The position numbers were made by a program, and so were the translations under genes. A DNA stretch of 64,000 bases from Tepidibacter aestuarii (GTDB lineage: Bacteria > Bacillota > Clostridia > Peptostreptococcales > Peptostreptococcaceae), in assembly GCF_934924865.1 (NCBI RefSeq), contig NZ_OW235315.1, forward strand, positions 1,426,001-1,490,000, read 5' to 3'. The first letter of the stretch is position 1. Each line of letters opens with the position of its first letter. Of the stretch, positions 33,169-42,168 are shown in pieces. The notes under the pieces were generated by a model, which saw nothing but the letters and a program-made list of their open reading frames with translations, was not told where the DNA came from and ran no database searches.

Positions 33169-34344
33169 ATGTGGAATTTAATTACCTTAGAAGAAGCACA
33201 CAATAGATTAGCTTGTGTGAAAGAAGGAAGTAGTGAGTATGTAAATTTAGAAGAATCTATAGATAGGATTGCATCGGAAAATATTTATTCAGATAAAAAT
33301 CTTCCTGGATTTAAAAAATCTATGTTTGATGGATATGCTGTAAAGAGTGAGGATATCTCTAAACTTGAAAGCTTAGAGATAATTGGGAACGTGACTATGG
33401 GTAAAGAACCTAAATTTACAATTAAATCAGGCCAATGTTCATATATAACAACAGGCGCTATGCTTCCAAATGGAGCTAATACCGTTGTTATGGTAGAAGA
33501 TTGTGATGTAGAAGAAAATCATATAAGAATAAATACAACTTTAAATGCATGGGATAATATAACCTTTGAAGATGAAGACTTAAAGCAAGGTGATATATTA
33601 GTTAAAAAAGGTCAAATTATAAAACCATATCATATAGCGGTATTAGCAGGGGTTGGAATAACAGATATAAAAGTTAAAAATAAGATAAACATAGGGATAA
33701 TATCTACGGGAGATGAGATAGTATCTCCTTATGATGAGTGTACTATACCGCAAATAAGGGATATAAATGGATATTATTTAGATGCACAATGTAAAACGCT
33801 TAGATGCAACTCAAAGCATTATGGAATAGCAAAAGATGATAAAATAGAATTTGAAAGATATGTTCAAGATGCCTTAAGGTATAATGATATAGTTATATTA
33901 TCAGGGGCAAGCTCTGTTGGAGCTAAGGACTATACACCTGAGATAGTTGAAAAACATGCAGATGTGTTATTTCATGGTGTGGCTATAAAACCAGGAAAAC
34001 CAACTCTTGTAGCTAAAACATCTGATAATAAGTATATAGTAGGTCTTCCAGGAAATCCTCTATCGTCAGCTGTCTCATTTAAACTTATTTTAAGCAAAAT
34101 TATAGACCAGATTTATGGAACTTGTAATAAAGAATTTAAATTAAAATATATAATGAAAGAAGATTGTATAAATAAATATAATAGGGAGTTTTATGCGCCA
34201 GCTAAGATAGAGGGAAATGAGGTTAAAGTAATTAATGTTAAGTCATCTGCCATAAGTGTTATGCTAAATATAGATGGATTTATAAAAATAGATAAGGACC
34301 AAACTATAATTAAAAAGGGTGAGGAAGTAGAAATCATAATCTAA
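33169..34344 (+). CDS. moeA: Molybdopterin molybdenumtransferase
   Basis: TAGGGGATGATACC precedes ATG 33169. The 391-residue protein shows the MoeA order: SIDRIASENIYSDKNLPGFK-like N-terminal domain, SMFDGYAVKSEDIS, GQCSYITTGAMLPNGANTVV, the central MoCF domain with IISTGDEIVSP, DINGYYLDAQ, LSGASSVGAKDY, VAIKPGKPTLVA and GLPGNPLSSAVSF, and a short C-terminal barrel. It inserts molybdate (or tungstate) into adenylylated molybdopterin in the cytoplasm. It sits directly upstream of modABC, the expected supply line. Confidence 0.95.
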   Translation: MWNLITLEEAHNRLACVKEGSSEYVNLEESIDRIASENIYSDKNLPGFKKSMFDGYAVKSEDISKLESLEIIGNVTMGKEPKFTIKSGQCSYITTGAMLPNGANTVVMVEDCDVEENHIRINTTLNAWDNITFEDEDLKQGDILVKKGQIIKPYHIAVLAGVGITDIKVKNKINIGIISTGDEIVSPYDECTIPQIRDINGYYLDAQCKTLRCNSKHYGIAKDDKIEFERYVQDALRYNDIVILSGASSVGAKDYTPEIVEKHADVLFHGVAIKPGKPTLVAKTSDNKYIVGLPGNPLSSAVSFKLILSKIIDQIYGTCNKEFKLKYIMKEDCINKYNREFYAPAKIEGNEVKVINVKSSAISVMLNIDGFIKIDKDQTIIKKGEEVEIII

Positions 34345-34358
34345 GGGGGATTAAAAAA

Positions 34359-35120
34359 ATGAATTTTAAAAAGCTTTTCTCTTTTATGTTAGTTTTATTA
34401 CTTGGATTTTCGGTAATAGGTTGTGGTGAATCTAGTACTGAAAAAAAATTAGATATTATGGTTAATGCAGGTCTTAAAAAACCCATGGGAGAACTTATTG
34501 AGAAGTATCAAAAAGAAAAAGGTGTAGTAATAAATGTAAGCTATGGAGCATCAGGAAGTCTTTATTCTCAAATACATACAGGACAACCTTGTGATATATT
34601 CTTCTCAGCTAATTATAAATATATAGATAAGATCGATAAAGAAGACAAAAGATTAAAAATGGGAAAAAATATTTTTAAAGAAAAATTAGTATTAGTTGTA
34701 TCAGAGGATGCAAAGGACAAGGTTAAATCAATACAAGATATAATTAAGGAAGATGTTACTTTAGCTATAACGGATAAAAATGCTCCGGTTGGGGTGTATT
34801 CTGAAACAGCACTTAATAATTTAGGAATGTTAGATAAGTTAAATGAACAAGAAAATATTAAAGCCAGACCATCTAATGTTGCAAACTCAGCGATGCTTAT
34901 AAGAGAAAATCAAGTAGATGCAACTTTATTATATAAAAGTACTGCTGTTATGAATGATTTATCTATAGTTGATGAAATTGATAATTCATATTCTGGGGAT
35001 ATAGTATTTGGCGTAGCACTTTTAAGTGAAGAAAATGAAGAGTTAGCTAAAGCTTTCTTAGTATATCTAGAAAATAATTACGATATGTTTGAAAAGTACG
35101 GATTGGAATTTATAAAGTAG
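34359..35120 (+). CDS. modA: Molybdate-binding lipoprotein of an ABC transporter
   Basis: AAGGGGGATTAAAAAA precedes ATG 34359. A lipoprotein signal (FSFMLVLLLGFSVIGC) puts the lipidated Cys at residue 22. The mature part has VNAGLKKPMGELIEKYQKEK, SYGASGSLYSQIHTGQPCDI and FFSANYKYIDKID, the ModA pattern in which the ASGSL serines help bind the oxyanion. It captures molybdate or tungstate outside the membrane and passes it to ModB. It abuts modB with no gap. Confidence 0.92.
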   Translation: MNFKKLFSFMLVLLLGFSVIGCGESSTEKKLDIMVNAGLKKPMGELIEKYQKEKGVVINVSYGASGSLYSQIHTGQPCDIFFSANYKYIDKIDKEDKRLKMGKNIFKEKLVLVVSEDAKDKVKSIQDIIKEDVTLAITDKNAPVGVYSETALNNLGMLDKLNEQENIKARPSNVANSAMLIRENQVDATLLYKSTAVMNDLSIVDEIDNSYSGDIVFGVALLSEENEELAKAFLVYLENNYDMFEKYGLEFIK

Positions 35121-35897
35121 ATGAAAAGAGATTATATAAAAATATTTTTTATACCATTCATACTTTTTTTAATATTTTCCCCAATATTTATGTTGATTAT
35201 TAATACAGATGTTAATGGAGTGTCAGAAATTTTAAATGATCAATACTTTTTGTATAGCGTAAGAAATACCTTAATAGCAGGTACCATAGCATCTATTATA
35301 TCAATAGTTTTTGCTTTGGGATTTGGGTACTATCATTTATTTTTTAAAGATACACTTTCTTATAAATTCATAAATGTAATAAATGAGCTTCCTGTTGTAC
35401 TGCCTCACACTGTAGCTGGACTTGCACTGCTTTTGGCATTTGGAAGAAATACAATGGGATTTATAAGTAATACAGGACTTGCTTTTTCTTTTAGTGCTTT
35501 GATTATAGGTATGGTGTTTATATCTTATCCATTTGCAGCTAGAACTTTATCTTCATCTATAGATCTTATAGATGAAAATATTATAAATGTAGCTAGAACC
35601 TTAGGTGATTCACCTCAGGAAGCATATTTTAAGATTGTTATTCCTCACATAAAAAAATCTTTGATTTCTGCGTTTTTATTATCATTTTCAAGAACAATAA
35701 GTGAATTTGCTGTTTTGATGATATTTGCAGGAAATATGCCTAGAAAAACTCAAGTTATATCTTCTTATGTTTTTACAAAAATTGAAGAAGGTGAGATAGA
35801 GTTGGCTATAACTGCGAGTATATTTTCATTGGTATTTTCATTCATATTGATATTTTTAATGAAGTTTATTGAAGGGAGAAATACGGAAAATGCTTGA
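35121..35897 (+). CDS. modB: Molybdate ABC transporter permease
   Basis: The 258-residue protein begins one base after the modA stop. It has about six membrane helices (IFFIPFILFLIFSPIFMLII at the start) and the permease EAA loop, NVARTLGDSPQEAYFKIVIP, near residue 155, which docks with the ATPase. It forms the channel of the uptake system with ModA and ModC. Its 3' end overlaps modC by 8 bases, indicating translational coupling. Confidence 0.93.
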   Translation: MKRDYIKIFFIPFILFLIFSPIFMLIINTDVNGVSEILNDQYFLYSVRNTLIAGTIASIISIVFALGFGYYHLFFKDTLSYKFINVINELPVVLPHTVAGLALLLAFGRNTMGFISNTGLAFSFSALIIGMVFISYPFAARTLSSSIDLIDENIINVARTLGDSPQEAYFKIVIPHIKKSLISAFLLSFSRTISEFAVLMIFAGNMPRKTQVISSYVFTKIEEGEIELAITASIFSLVFSFILIFLMKFIEGRNTENA

Positions 35898-36561
35898 AAT
35901 AAAGAGACTAAAAAAAATCTATAATAATAAGATAGTACTAAATGACATAAACATAAGGCTAGAGAGTGGAATTAATGTTATAGTCGGACTTAATGGAACT
36001 GGAAAGTCTACTTTATTGAAGAGTATATCTGGAATAATAAAAGTAGATAGCGGAAGAATACTATTAAAAGGAAGGGATATAACAGATCTTCCTCCAGAAA
36101 AAAGAAATATAGGTTATGTTCCACAACAACCTTATTTATTTTCTCATATGAGCATAAGAGATAACATTATGTATGGTTTAAAGAAAAAGTCCGAAATACC
36201 TGATGAGATAAAAGAAGCTGTAGAATTTTTAGGAATGGGAAAATATCTTGATTTAAAGCCTAGAGAGTTAAGCGGAGGTTATAGAAGCAGGGCCTCACTA
36301 CTTAGAGCCTTAGCTATAAAGCCTGAGCTTATGATTCTAGATGAGCCTACGAGTTCTTTAGATATATATTCAAAGCAAACTCTAATACCGTATTTTAAAA
36401 GTGTTTTAAAGCAATTTAATATACCAGCTATATATGTTACTCATGATCCTTGGGAAGGTAAGGAAATCGGTGATAACTTTATATTCTTAAGTGAAGGGAA
36501 GCTTATAAAGACTAATTCTTCTGATGAAGCTTTTCTTAGAATGAAAAAATACTTAGCATAA
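35890..36561 (+). CDS. modC: Molybdate ABC transporter ATPase, short form
   Basis: The start was set at ATG 35890, within the end of modB. Motifs: Walker A GLNGTGKST (residues about 33-41), Q-loop YVPQQPYLFSH, signature RELSGGYRSRASL, Walker B LMILDEPTSS, switch VTHDPWEG. At 223 residues it lacks the C-terminal MOP/TOBE oxyanion-sensing domains of typical 350-residue ModC. Transport is thus probably not trans-inhibited in the usual way, or the system may be of the tungstate type. The terminator stem includes its last codons and stop. Confidence 0.9.
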   Translation: MLEIKRLKKIYNNKIVLNDINIRLESGINVIVGLNGTGKSTLLKSISGIIKVDSGRILLKGRDITDLPPEKRNIGYVPQQPYLFSHMSIRDNIMYGLKKKSEIPDEIKEAVEFLGMGKYLDLKPRELSGGYRSRASLLRALAIKPELMILDEPTSSLDIYSKQTLIPYFKSVLKQFNIPAIYVTHDPWEGKEIGDNFIFLSEGKLIKTNSSDEAFLRMKKYLA

Positions 36562-36590
36562 AATTATATTTATGCTAAGTATTTTTTATT
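36549..36590 (+). terminator. Terminator of the moeA-modABC operon, overlapping modC
   Basis: ATACTTAGCATAAA and TTTATGCTAAGTAT form a 14-bp perfect stem followed by six Ts. The stem's 5' arm contains the final codons and stop of modC. Confidence 0.85.
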
Positions 36591-36708
36591 CTAATATTAA
36601 TTCATTATCATTTACCATATTTCTTATCCATTTAAATGATTTAAATCTCCATCTTATAAATTTAGTGATTTCCTCAATACCAGTAAATAAAATAAGTGGA
36701 TATACTGG
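36586..36708 (-). pseudogene. C-terminal remnant of a membrane transporter, possibly MATE type
   Basis: The minus strand reads PVYPLILFTGIEEITKFIRW, then RFKSFKWIRNMVNDNELILE and a stop. One hydrophobic start followed by a basic R-x-x-RFKS-x-KWI tail resembles the end of MATE efflux pumps. No upstream gene body or start exists. Confidence 0.35.
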
Positions 36709-36790
36709 TAGATGATGATAAATTAATGAATTTTATTAATAAGAATTTTAATAAATTATTTAGAATATATTTAAGTGAAGAGGTGATTTA

Positions 36791-38098
36791 ATGAATTCTA
36801 ATTTAGAAGGTAAGGTTATTAGAGATTGTATTCATGGAGATATATTTCTTAGTGATAATTTTTTAAAAATAATAGATACACCTGAATTTCAAAGACTTAG
36901 AAGAATTCGTCAACTTGCTATAGTCAATTTATTATTTCCATGTGCAGAACATACGAGGTTTTCTCATTGCTTAGGAACATTTCATATTATGAGAAGGATT
37001 ATAGAACATTTTGAAAAAGAGTTTGAAAATATAAATATGAGCATTGATAGTAGAGATAAGGAAGTAGCATTAGCAGCTGCATTACTTCACGATATAGGCC
37101 ATGGCCCTTTTTCACACACATTTGAGGAGATATATTCAAATAAAAGTATGAATCATGAGATGTGGACAATCAGAATAATAACAGACAAAAGTACTACTTT
37201 GAACAAAGTACTAGTAGAAAATTTTGATGAAGATTTTCCAGAAGATGTAGCACGCCTTATAGATAAATCAGCATATAAACAAAATTATTCAGATGAAAAA
37301 ATAGATTTAAACTTTATACTGTCATCTTTAGTAAGTAGCCAAATAGATGCTGATAGAATGGACTACATAATGAGAGACTCTGTTCATACAGGTGTTAGCT
37401 ATGGGAAAATTGATATATCTAGGATAATAAAATCTATGACTATAAAAAAGAATGAGAATAAATACTTTTTATGTATATATGAAAAATATTTGCCAGATAT
37501 AGAATCTTATCTTTTATCCAGATATCAAATGCATAAGGGAATATATAACCATAGCTTTAAATGTGAAATGGAAGGAGTAATAAAAAAGATATTTTTTAGA
37601 ATGAAAGAATTATTTAAATTTGGTAAGCTAAATGAATATATGATTCCAAATGGTATAATACCTATACTTACAGACAGGGAATATACATTAGAAGAATATA
37701 TATCAACAGATGATTATACTTTATTATATTTATTTAGTGAACTTAGAAGAAGTGAAGATTTGGTACTGTCCAAGTTGTGCAAATGTGTTATTGATAGAAA
37801 TAAATTCGAGCAAATAGATAATAATGAAAATATTGAGCCTTATAAATCGAAGCTAATACATGAGCTACAAGAAATAGGATATGAAGTAAAAGATTTAAAA
37901 AAAGAGTATTTTTGGTTAGAAGTTTCAAAAAATTATAGCGCTTATGAAACTAATAAGGACAATATACTTGTATATAGCAATAAAGGAAAGATAAAAGACC
38001 TAGCTGAGGTTTCAAATATAATATCTCCTAGTGTATGTGGACGAAAAACTGATATTTTTATAAATTATGATATATTAAAAAACATTAACAAAATATGA
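36791..38098 (+). CDS. HD-domain phosphohydrolase (dGTPase-like, YwfO type)
   Basis: GAAGAGGTGATTTA precedes ATG 36791. The 435-residue protein has the HD signature spread as HTRFSHCLGTFHIMRRI (about 56-72), LLHDIGHGPFSHTFEEI (about 99-115) and IDADRMDYIMRDSVHTG (about 184-200). These give the His, His-Asp and Asp metal ligands of the HD superfamily. The arrangement is that of YwfO/YdhJ-type proteins related to dNTP triphosphohydrolases. It is expected to be cytoplasmic and to cut nucleotide triphosphates; the substrate is not shown by sequence. The C-terminal third is variable. It may be co-transcribed with the next gene 69 bases downstream. Confidence 0.88.
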   Translation: MNSNLEGKVIRDCIHGDIFLSDNFLKIIDTPEFQRLRRIRQLAIVNLLFPCAEHTRFSHCLGTFHIMRRIIEHFEKEFENINMSIDSRDKEVALAAALLHDIGHGPFSHTFEEIYSNKSMNHEMWTIRIITDKSTTLNKVLVENFDEDFPEDVARLIDKSAYKQNYSDEKIDLNFILSSLVSSQIDADRMDYIMRDSVHTGVSYGKIDISRIIKSMTIKKNENKYFLCIYEKYLPDIESYLLSRYQMHKGIYNHSFKCEMEGVIKKIFFRMKELFKFGKLNEYMIPNGIIPILTDREYTLEEYISTDDYTLLYLFSELRRSEDLVLSKLCKCVIDRNKFEQIDNNENIEPYKSKLIHELQEIGYEVKDLKKEYFWLEVSKNYSAYETNKDNILVYSNKGKIKDLAEVSNIISPSVCGRKTDIFINYDILKNINKI

Positions 38099-38167
38099 TT
38101 GAAAAAGTATGTATAAATTTTACATTTAAAGGATATAGTGTAGATATTAATAAACAAGGAGGAAGTT

Positions 38168-38779
38168 ATGAATATTGATAACTACAAATATATCGATAAA
38201 AGTATAAATTATGAAATACCTATAAATGACTTAAATAATATAGTTCAACTAGTATCAGCAAATGAACAGCTTGGTTATGATTTTAATTCAAAGCAAAAAC
38301 TATTTATAGATAATATTTTTTATGATTTTTCTATGATATTTCAAAAAAATAAGTTCTATATAGATAGTGAATATGATAGAAGTATAATAGCTAAAAACAA
38401 TAAATATACTATAAAATTATTTGGAGAATCAAGAGAATATACATTATCATTTGAAAATGATAAGAAAAATTTAAAAGAATTCATACTGCATATAAATCCA
38501 AATAAATCAAAGTTTGGAATTCTATCAGAAGATTGTGGATGGTATATAAATTCAAATGGTAATGTATCTAGCTGCAAAGAAATTCAATACAATGACTGTG
38601 ATTTTTTAAAAGAAGAAATAAAAAAATTAAGATCATTAAAATATGAAAAGATAAATGCGGCTAAATATATAGAGAATCTAGATTTTAATATATCTTTATT
38701 TAAAAATAAGACCTTAGTTGGAGAATGTAAAAATTTAAAAGATGTATTTGATAAAATATCTGGCCTATCTGAAAGCTAA
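38168..38779 (+). CDS. Uncharacterised acidic protein (203 residues)
   Basis: AAGGAGGAAGTT precedes ATG 38168. The product is rich in Asn, Lys, Asp and Tyr, with alternating short strands: KYIDKSINYEIPINDLNNIV, YDFNSKQKLFIDNIFYDFSM and FGILSEDCGWYINSNGNVSS. No membrane helix, signal or known motif is visible. It follows the HD phosphohydrolase gene and may be its partner, but that is only positional. Confidence 0.55.
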   Translation: MNIDNYKYIDKSINYEIPINDLNNIVQLVSANEQLGYDFNSKQKLFIDNIFYDFSMIFQKNKFYIDSEYDRSIIAKNNKYTIKLFGESREYTLSFENDKKNLKEFILHINPNKSKFGILSEDCGWYINSNGNVSSCKEIQYNDCDFLKEEIKKLRSLKYEKINAAKYIENLDFNISLFKNKTLVGECKNLKDVFDKISGLSES

Positions 38780-38883
38780 AAATTGAGTTTTACTTTATAG
38801 GGATATTAAGCAATCACAAGCTGGATTTAATATGTTAAAATATAGTAAGTACATAATTAGGTTGAGGAAAATGGAGTGATTGT

Positions 38884-39618
38884 ATGTTTAGAACTATAAG
38901 ATGGTTTATTTATTTTTGGTATAGTTTAATATCGCTAATACCAGATGTAAAAAAGGTAAAGAAGTTAGATGAGCAAGGAGATATAGCTCAAAAAGATCAA
39001 ATAGTGTATGAAAAGGCCTCTAATTGGGCTAAAACTCTAGTCGAGTTGAGTGGAGCTAATGTAAATATTATAGGAGAAGAGAATATACCTAAAGATGAAG
39101 CTGTATTATTTGTTAGCAATCATCAGGGAAGTTTTGATATTCCAATACTGCTAGGTTTTATAAAAAAACCTAAGGCATTTGTAGCAAAGGAAGAATTAAG
39201 AAAATTTCCTTTCATAAGTAAGTGGATGGAGTATATGAATTGTATATTCTTAAATAGATCTAATAATAGAGAATCTATAAAGGCGATTAAACAAGGTATT
39301 AATAATTTGAGGCAAGGATACTCTATGGTAATATTTCCAGAGGGAACTAGAAGTGAGGATGGTAAATTAGGAGAATTTAAACCTGGGGCATTAAAGCTTG
39401 CTACTAAATCAAAAGTTAGAATAGTTCCTATTACAATAAGTGGGTCTAATAATATTATGAAAAAAGGAAGCTTTATAATAAGCCCAGCTGAGGTTGATGT
39501 TATGATTTCTAAGGCAATAGAAATTGAGGAAGGCATGGACAAGGATACGAAATCTCTTACAGAAAACATAAGAAATATTATAAATGATAATTTAGAGTAC
39601 AAGGAAAAAAATATATGA
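38884..39618 (+). CDS. plsC: 1-acyl-sn-glycerol-3-phosphate acyltransferase
   Basis: GAGGAAAATGGAGTGATTGT precedes ATG 38884. The 244-residue protein has an N-terminal membrane segment (WFIYFWYSLISLIP) and the four acyltransferase blocks: NHQGSFDIP (the H-x4-D catalytic pair near residue 79), NCIFLNRSNNRES, VIFPEGTRSEDGKL and IVPITISGSN. It adds the second acyl chain to lysophosphatidic acid at the inner membrane face. It is monocistronic with its own terminator. Confidence 0.94.
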   Translation: MFRTIRWFIYFWYSLISLIPDVKKVKKLDEQGDIAQKDQIVYEKASNWAKTLVELSGANVNIIGEENIPKDEAVLFVSNHQGSFDIPILLGFIKKPKAFVAKEELRKFPFISKWMEYMNCIFLNRSNNRESIKAIKQGINNLRQGYSMVIFPEGTRSEDGKLGEFKPGALKLATKSKVRIVPITISGSNNIMKKGSFIISPAEVDVMISKAIEIEEGMDKDTKSLTENIRNIINDNLEYKEKNI

Positions 39619-39619
39619 T

Positions 39620-39662
39620 AAAAAAACAGTCTGAAGATTAATATTTTCAGACTGTTTTTTTA
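39620..39662 (+). terminator. Terminator of plsC
   Basis: AAAAAACAGTCTGAA and TTCAGACTGTTTTTT form a perfect 15-base stem. Confidence 0.85.
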
Positions 39663-39746
39663 TTGAGTAATAAAGAAAAGATTCATTAAATATAATATAC
39701 TGTACCTTTATTATGAATAAAGAGTTTAAGTCAAGGGGGATGTTTT

Positions 39747-40457
39747 ATGTCTAAGATAATGGATATAAGAGAAGCTATTTCAAAATATGTAAAACCGGGC
39801 TGTAGCATTATGCTTGGTGGTTTTTTAGGTTGCAATACACCTTTAAGAGCTGTTGATGAAATTATAAATCAAGATATAGGTGGTTTGACAGTTATATCTA
39901 CTGTTAACTCTTTTGTGGACAGTGATATAGGGCTTTTATTCAATAAGAAACTGGTAAAAAAATTTATAGGTTCTCATATAGGAACAAATCCAACTGTGGT
40001 TAAACAGTATCAAAGCGGTGAAACTGATGTTGAGTTTTTTCCTCAGGGAACACTAATAGAAAAAATAAGATGTAAAGGAGCAGGTCTTGGAGGCGTATTA
40101 ACACCAACAGGAGTAGGTACATTAATGGAAGAAGGAAAACAAAAGTTGACTCTAGATAATAAGGAATATCTTTTAGAAACTCCACTTGGTTCAGATGTAA
40201 CTATAATAAAAGGATTTAAGGCTGATAAAATGGGGAATATCGTTTATAAAGGAACTCCTAATGCAAATCCTATTATGGCCATGGCAGGAAATATAACTAT
40301 AGCAGAAGTAGAAGAAATAGTTGAAGTAGGAGAATTAAAACCTACAGAAATAGGAACACAGGGAATATTTGTAGATGCTATTTGTTTGGGATATGACTTA
40401 AATACATACCGTGATAGAACTAGAGATATGTGTAAACGTGTTGGAATATATAAATAA
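39747..40457 (+). CDS. atoD: CoA-transferase alpha subunit
   Basis: AAGGGGGATGTTTT precedes ATG 39747. The 236-residue protein shows the family I alpha-subunit features: KPGCSIMLGGFLGCNTPLRA near the start, a central FPQGTLIEKIRCKGAGLGGV, LTPTGVGTLMEEGKQ and NPIMAMAGNITIAEVEEIVE. It forms a heteromer with the beta subunit 12 bases downstream and moves CoA between acetate, butyrate or acetoacetate and related acids, as in amino-acid or sugar fermentation. The exact acid is not evident from sequence. Confidence 0.92.
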   Translation: MSKIMDIREAISKYVKPGCSIMLGGFLGCNTPLRAVDEIINQDIGGLTVISTVNSFVDSDIGLLFNKKLVKKFIGSHIGTNPTVVKQYQSGETDVEFFPQGTLIEKIRCKGAGLGGVLTPTGVGTLMEEGKQKLTLDNKEYLLETPLGSDVTIIKGFKADKMGNIVYKGTPNANPIMAMAGNITIAEVEEIVEVGELKPTEIGTQGIFVDAICLGYDLNTYRDRTRDMCKRVGIYK

Positions 40458-40469
40458 GGAGGGAAAATT

Positions 40470-41129
40470 ATGAATCCAAAAAAAAGAATAGCTAAGAGAG
40501 CTGCTAAAGAGTTTAACGATGGAATGGTTGTGAACTTGGGATTTGGAATTCCTGTTTTATCGAGTAATTATATACCAGAAGGAGTAAATGTGACTTTACA
40601 ATCTGAAAATGGAATACTAAACTTTGGAGAAGTTGCAAAGCTTGGAGAAGAAGATCATACATTTTGTAATGCAGCAGGAATGCCAATAACTCCATTAACT
40701 GGTTGTTCTTTATTTAATTTAGATACATCATTTGCTATAATTAGAGGTGGACATGTAGATATAACTATATTAGGAGCTTTGGAAGTAGACCAGTATGGAA
40801 ATATAGCTAACTGGGCACTTGAAAATGAAAATGGTAAATATAGTCCTGGTATGGGAGGGGCAATGGACCTTTTAGTTGGAGCAAAGAAGGTTATAGCAAC
40901 TACTGTTCATACAACAAAAGAAGGTGAATCTAAAATATTAAAAAAATGCAAGCTGCCATTATCTGCACAAGGAGTAGTAGATTTGATAATAACAGAGCTT
41001 GCAGTTATGCAGGTAACAAAAGAAGGTCTTGTACTTAAGGAAATTTCACCTGATGTAACTGTTGAAGAAGTTATAAGAAAGACAGATGCAGATTTAATTA
41101 TTCCTGACAAAATAGAGATTATGGAATAA
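40470..41129 (+). CDS. atoA: CoA-transferase beta subunit
   Basis: TAAGGAGGGAAAATT precedes ATG 40470. The 219-residue protein has MVVNLGFGIPVLSSNYIPEG, the active-site SENGIL near residue 48 whose Glu forms the CoA thioester, GGHVDITILGALEVDQYGNI and SPGMGGAMDLLVGAKKVIAT. Paired with the alpha subunit upstream, it completes a family I CoA-transferase of the AtoDA/CtfAB type. The short intergenic gap indicates one operon. Confidence 0.92.
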   Translation: MNPKKRIAKRAAKEFNDGMVVNLGFGIPVLSSNYIPEGVNVTLQSENGILNFGEVAKLGEEDHTFCNAAGMPITPLTGCSLFNLDTSFAIIRGGHVDITILGALEVDQYGNIANWALENENGKYSPGMGGAMDLLVGAKKVIATTVHTTKEGESKILKKCKLPLSAQGVVDLIITELAVMQVTKEGLVLKEISPDVTVEEVIRKTDADLIIPDKIEIME

Positions 41130-41199
41130 TGAATATTATTTATATACATAATATGGTAAAATTAACTAAATTATCATTGTAAAAGGAGGCTATCAGACT

Positions 41200-41838
41200 A
41201 TGGATGATAGACAAGGAAGAGTACCATATGAGTATATAAAGGGGATATTTCAAAAAACAGACCCACAGATTATGGCTAAGCTTACAGGAAATGATTACGA
41301 TGAAGATAATAATATATTTACACTAAAGCTTATAAATAAAACTTATAAGGTAAAATATCCAAGTGGTGATACATACAATGAAAATGGTGAGGAAGTAAGT
41401 TCATATATTATAAAGATAATGATACTAAGATATCTTGTGAATGGTAAAGGAATATCTCAAACAGGAAAAGATATAACGTTCAAGGATATTAATGGAGGAC
41501 ATGTATACTATAAAAACTTTTACAATAGAACAATATCGAGACTTGCAAAGATATATGGAAATAACTTAAAAAGGTTTGAGCAGGATTTTGAAAATATAGA
41601 ATGTGAAAAGAGAAATATGGGGGATCTAGCCTATAAGTTCGAATTTTTAAAGAATGTGTTTTTTACATTTGTAGTATGGGAAGGTGATGAGGAATTTAAT
41701 CCTTCTGCAAATGTGTTGTTTGATAGCAATATAGAATACTATTTTAATGCAGAAGATTTAGCAGTTATGGTAGATATTGTAATAACATTTATAAAAAATA
41801 AAGGAAATTTACCTCTAGATTTAGGTATGTATAAATAG
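41200..41838 (+). CDS. DUF3786-family protein
   Basis: AAAAGGAGGCTATCAGACT precedes ATG 41200. The 212-residue protein has MAKLTGNDYDEDNNIFTLKL, then LINKTYKVKYPSGD, a central ILRYLVNGKGISQTGKDITF, and FEFLKNVFFTFVVWEGDEEF-NPSANVLFDSN near the C-terminus, the pattern of DUF3786 proteins found in strict anaerobes. Some members adjoin corrinoid or Fe-S enzymes; here it follows the CoA-transferase by 70 bases. Function unknown. Confidence 0.75.
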   Translation: MDDRQGRVPYEYIKGIFQKTDPQIMAKLTGNDYDEDNNIFTLKLINKTYKVKYPSGDTYNENGEEVSSYIIKIMILRYLVNGKGISQTGKDITFKDINGGHVYYKNFYNRTISRLAKIYGNNLKRFEQDFENIECEKRNMGDLAYKFEFLKNVFFTFVVWEGDEEFNPSANVLFDSNIEYYFNAEDLAVMVDIVITFIKNKGNLPLDLGMYK

Positions 41839-41849
41839 TTATTAGATAC

Positions 41850-41886
41850 AAAAAAAACCCTCCATTAAGTTGCAGCTTAATAGAGG
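41850..41886 (-). terminator. Terminator oriented on the minus strand
   Basis: On the minus strand CCTCTATTAAG-CTGCAA-CTTAATGGAGG is followed by eight Ts; on the plus strand no T-run follows. No minus-strand gene precedes it, so it may end a small RNA. It could also partly stop plus-strand transcription. Confidence 0.6.
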
Positions 41887-41992
41887 AATTTAAAAGATCT
41901 AAAAGATCCAATAAAAATAATGCAATTGAATTATAACATAGAATTTGCATGTTGAACATGGTTTTGAGTAAAAAAAATATTTAAATTTCAAA

Positions 41993-42119
41993 CAATCGTG
42001 ATTATCTAAGCTTTAACCATGATTATTGGAATTCTAACGATAATCATGATTAGAATTTGACTAAACCTCTTTATACAAAGTTGAGTGTAAATGATATAAT
42101 ATACTTGTATAAAGAGGTT
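41993..42119. promoter_or_regulatory. Nested inverted repeats and promoter before the DUF2164 gene
   Basis: AATCGTGATTATC faces GATAATCATGATT at 41,993-42,053 with related half-sites between them. Immediately after, AACCTCTTTATACAA (42,064-42,078) faces TTGTATAAAGAGGTT (42,105-42,119) as perfect 15-base arms that bracket a TATAAT at 42,095. The arrangement looks like an operator wrapped around a promoter. Confidence 0.45.
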
Positions 42120-42168
42120 ATTTTATTTAAAAAATAAAAAATTTAATGTTATAAACAAAGGAGAAAGT

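Noticed and set aside
39123..39602. Minus-strand frame of 159 codons
   Set aside because: It is antisense to plsC, which has all its catalytic motifs; the opposite frame is a shadow.
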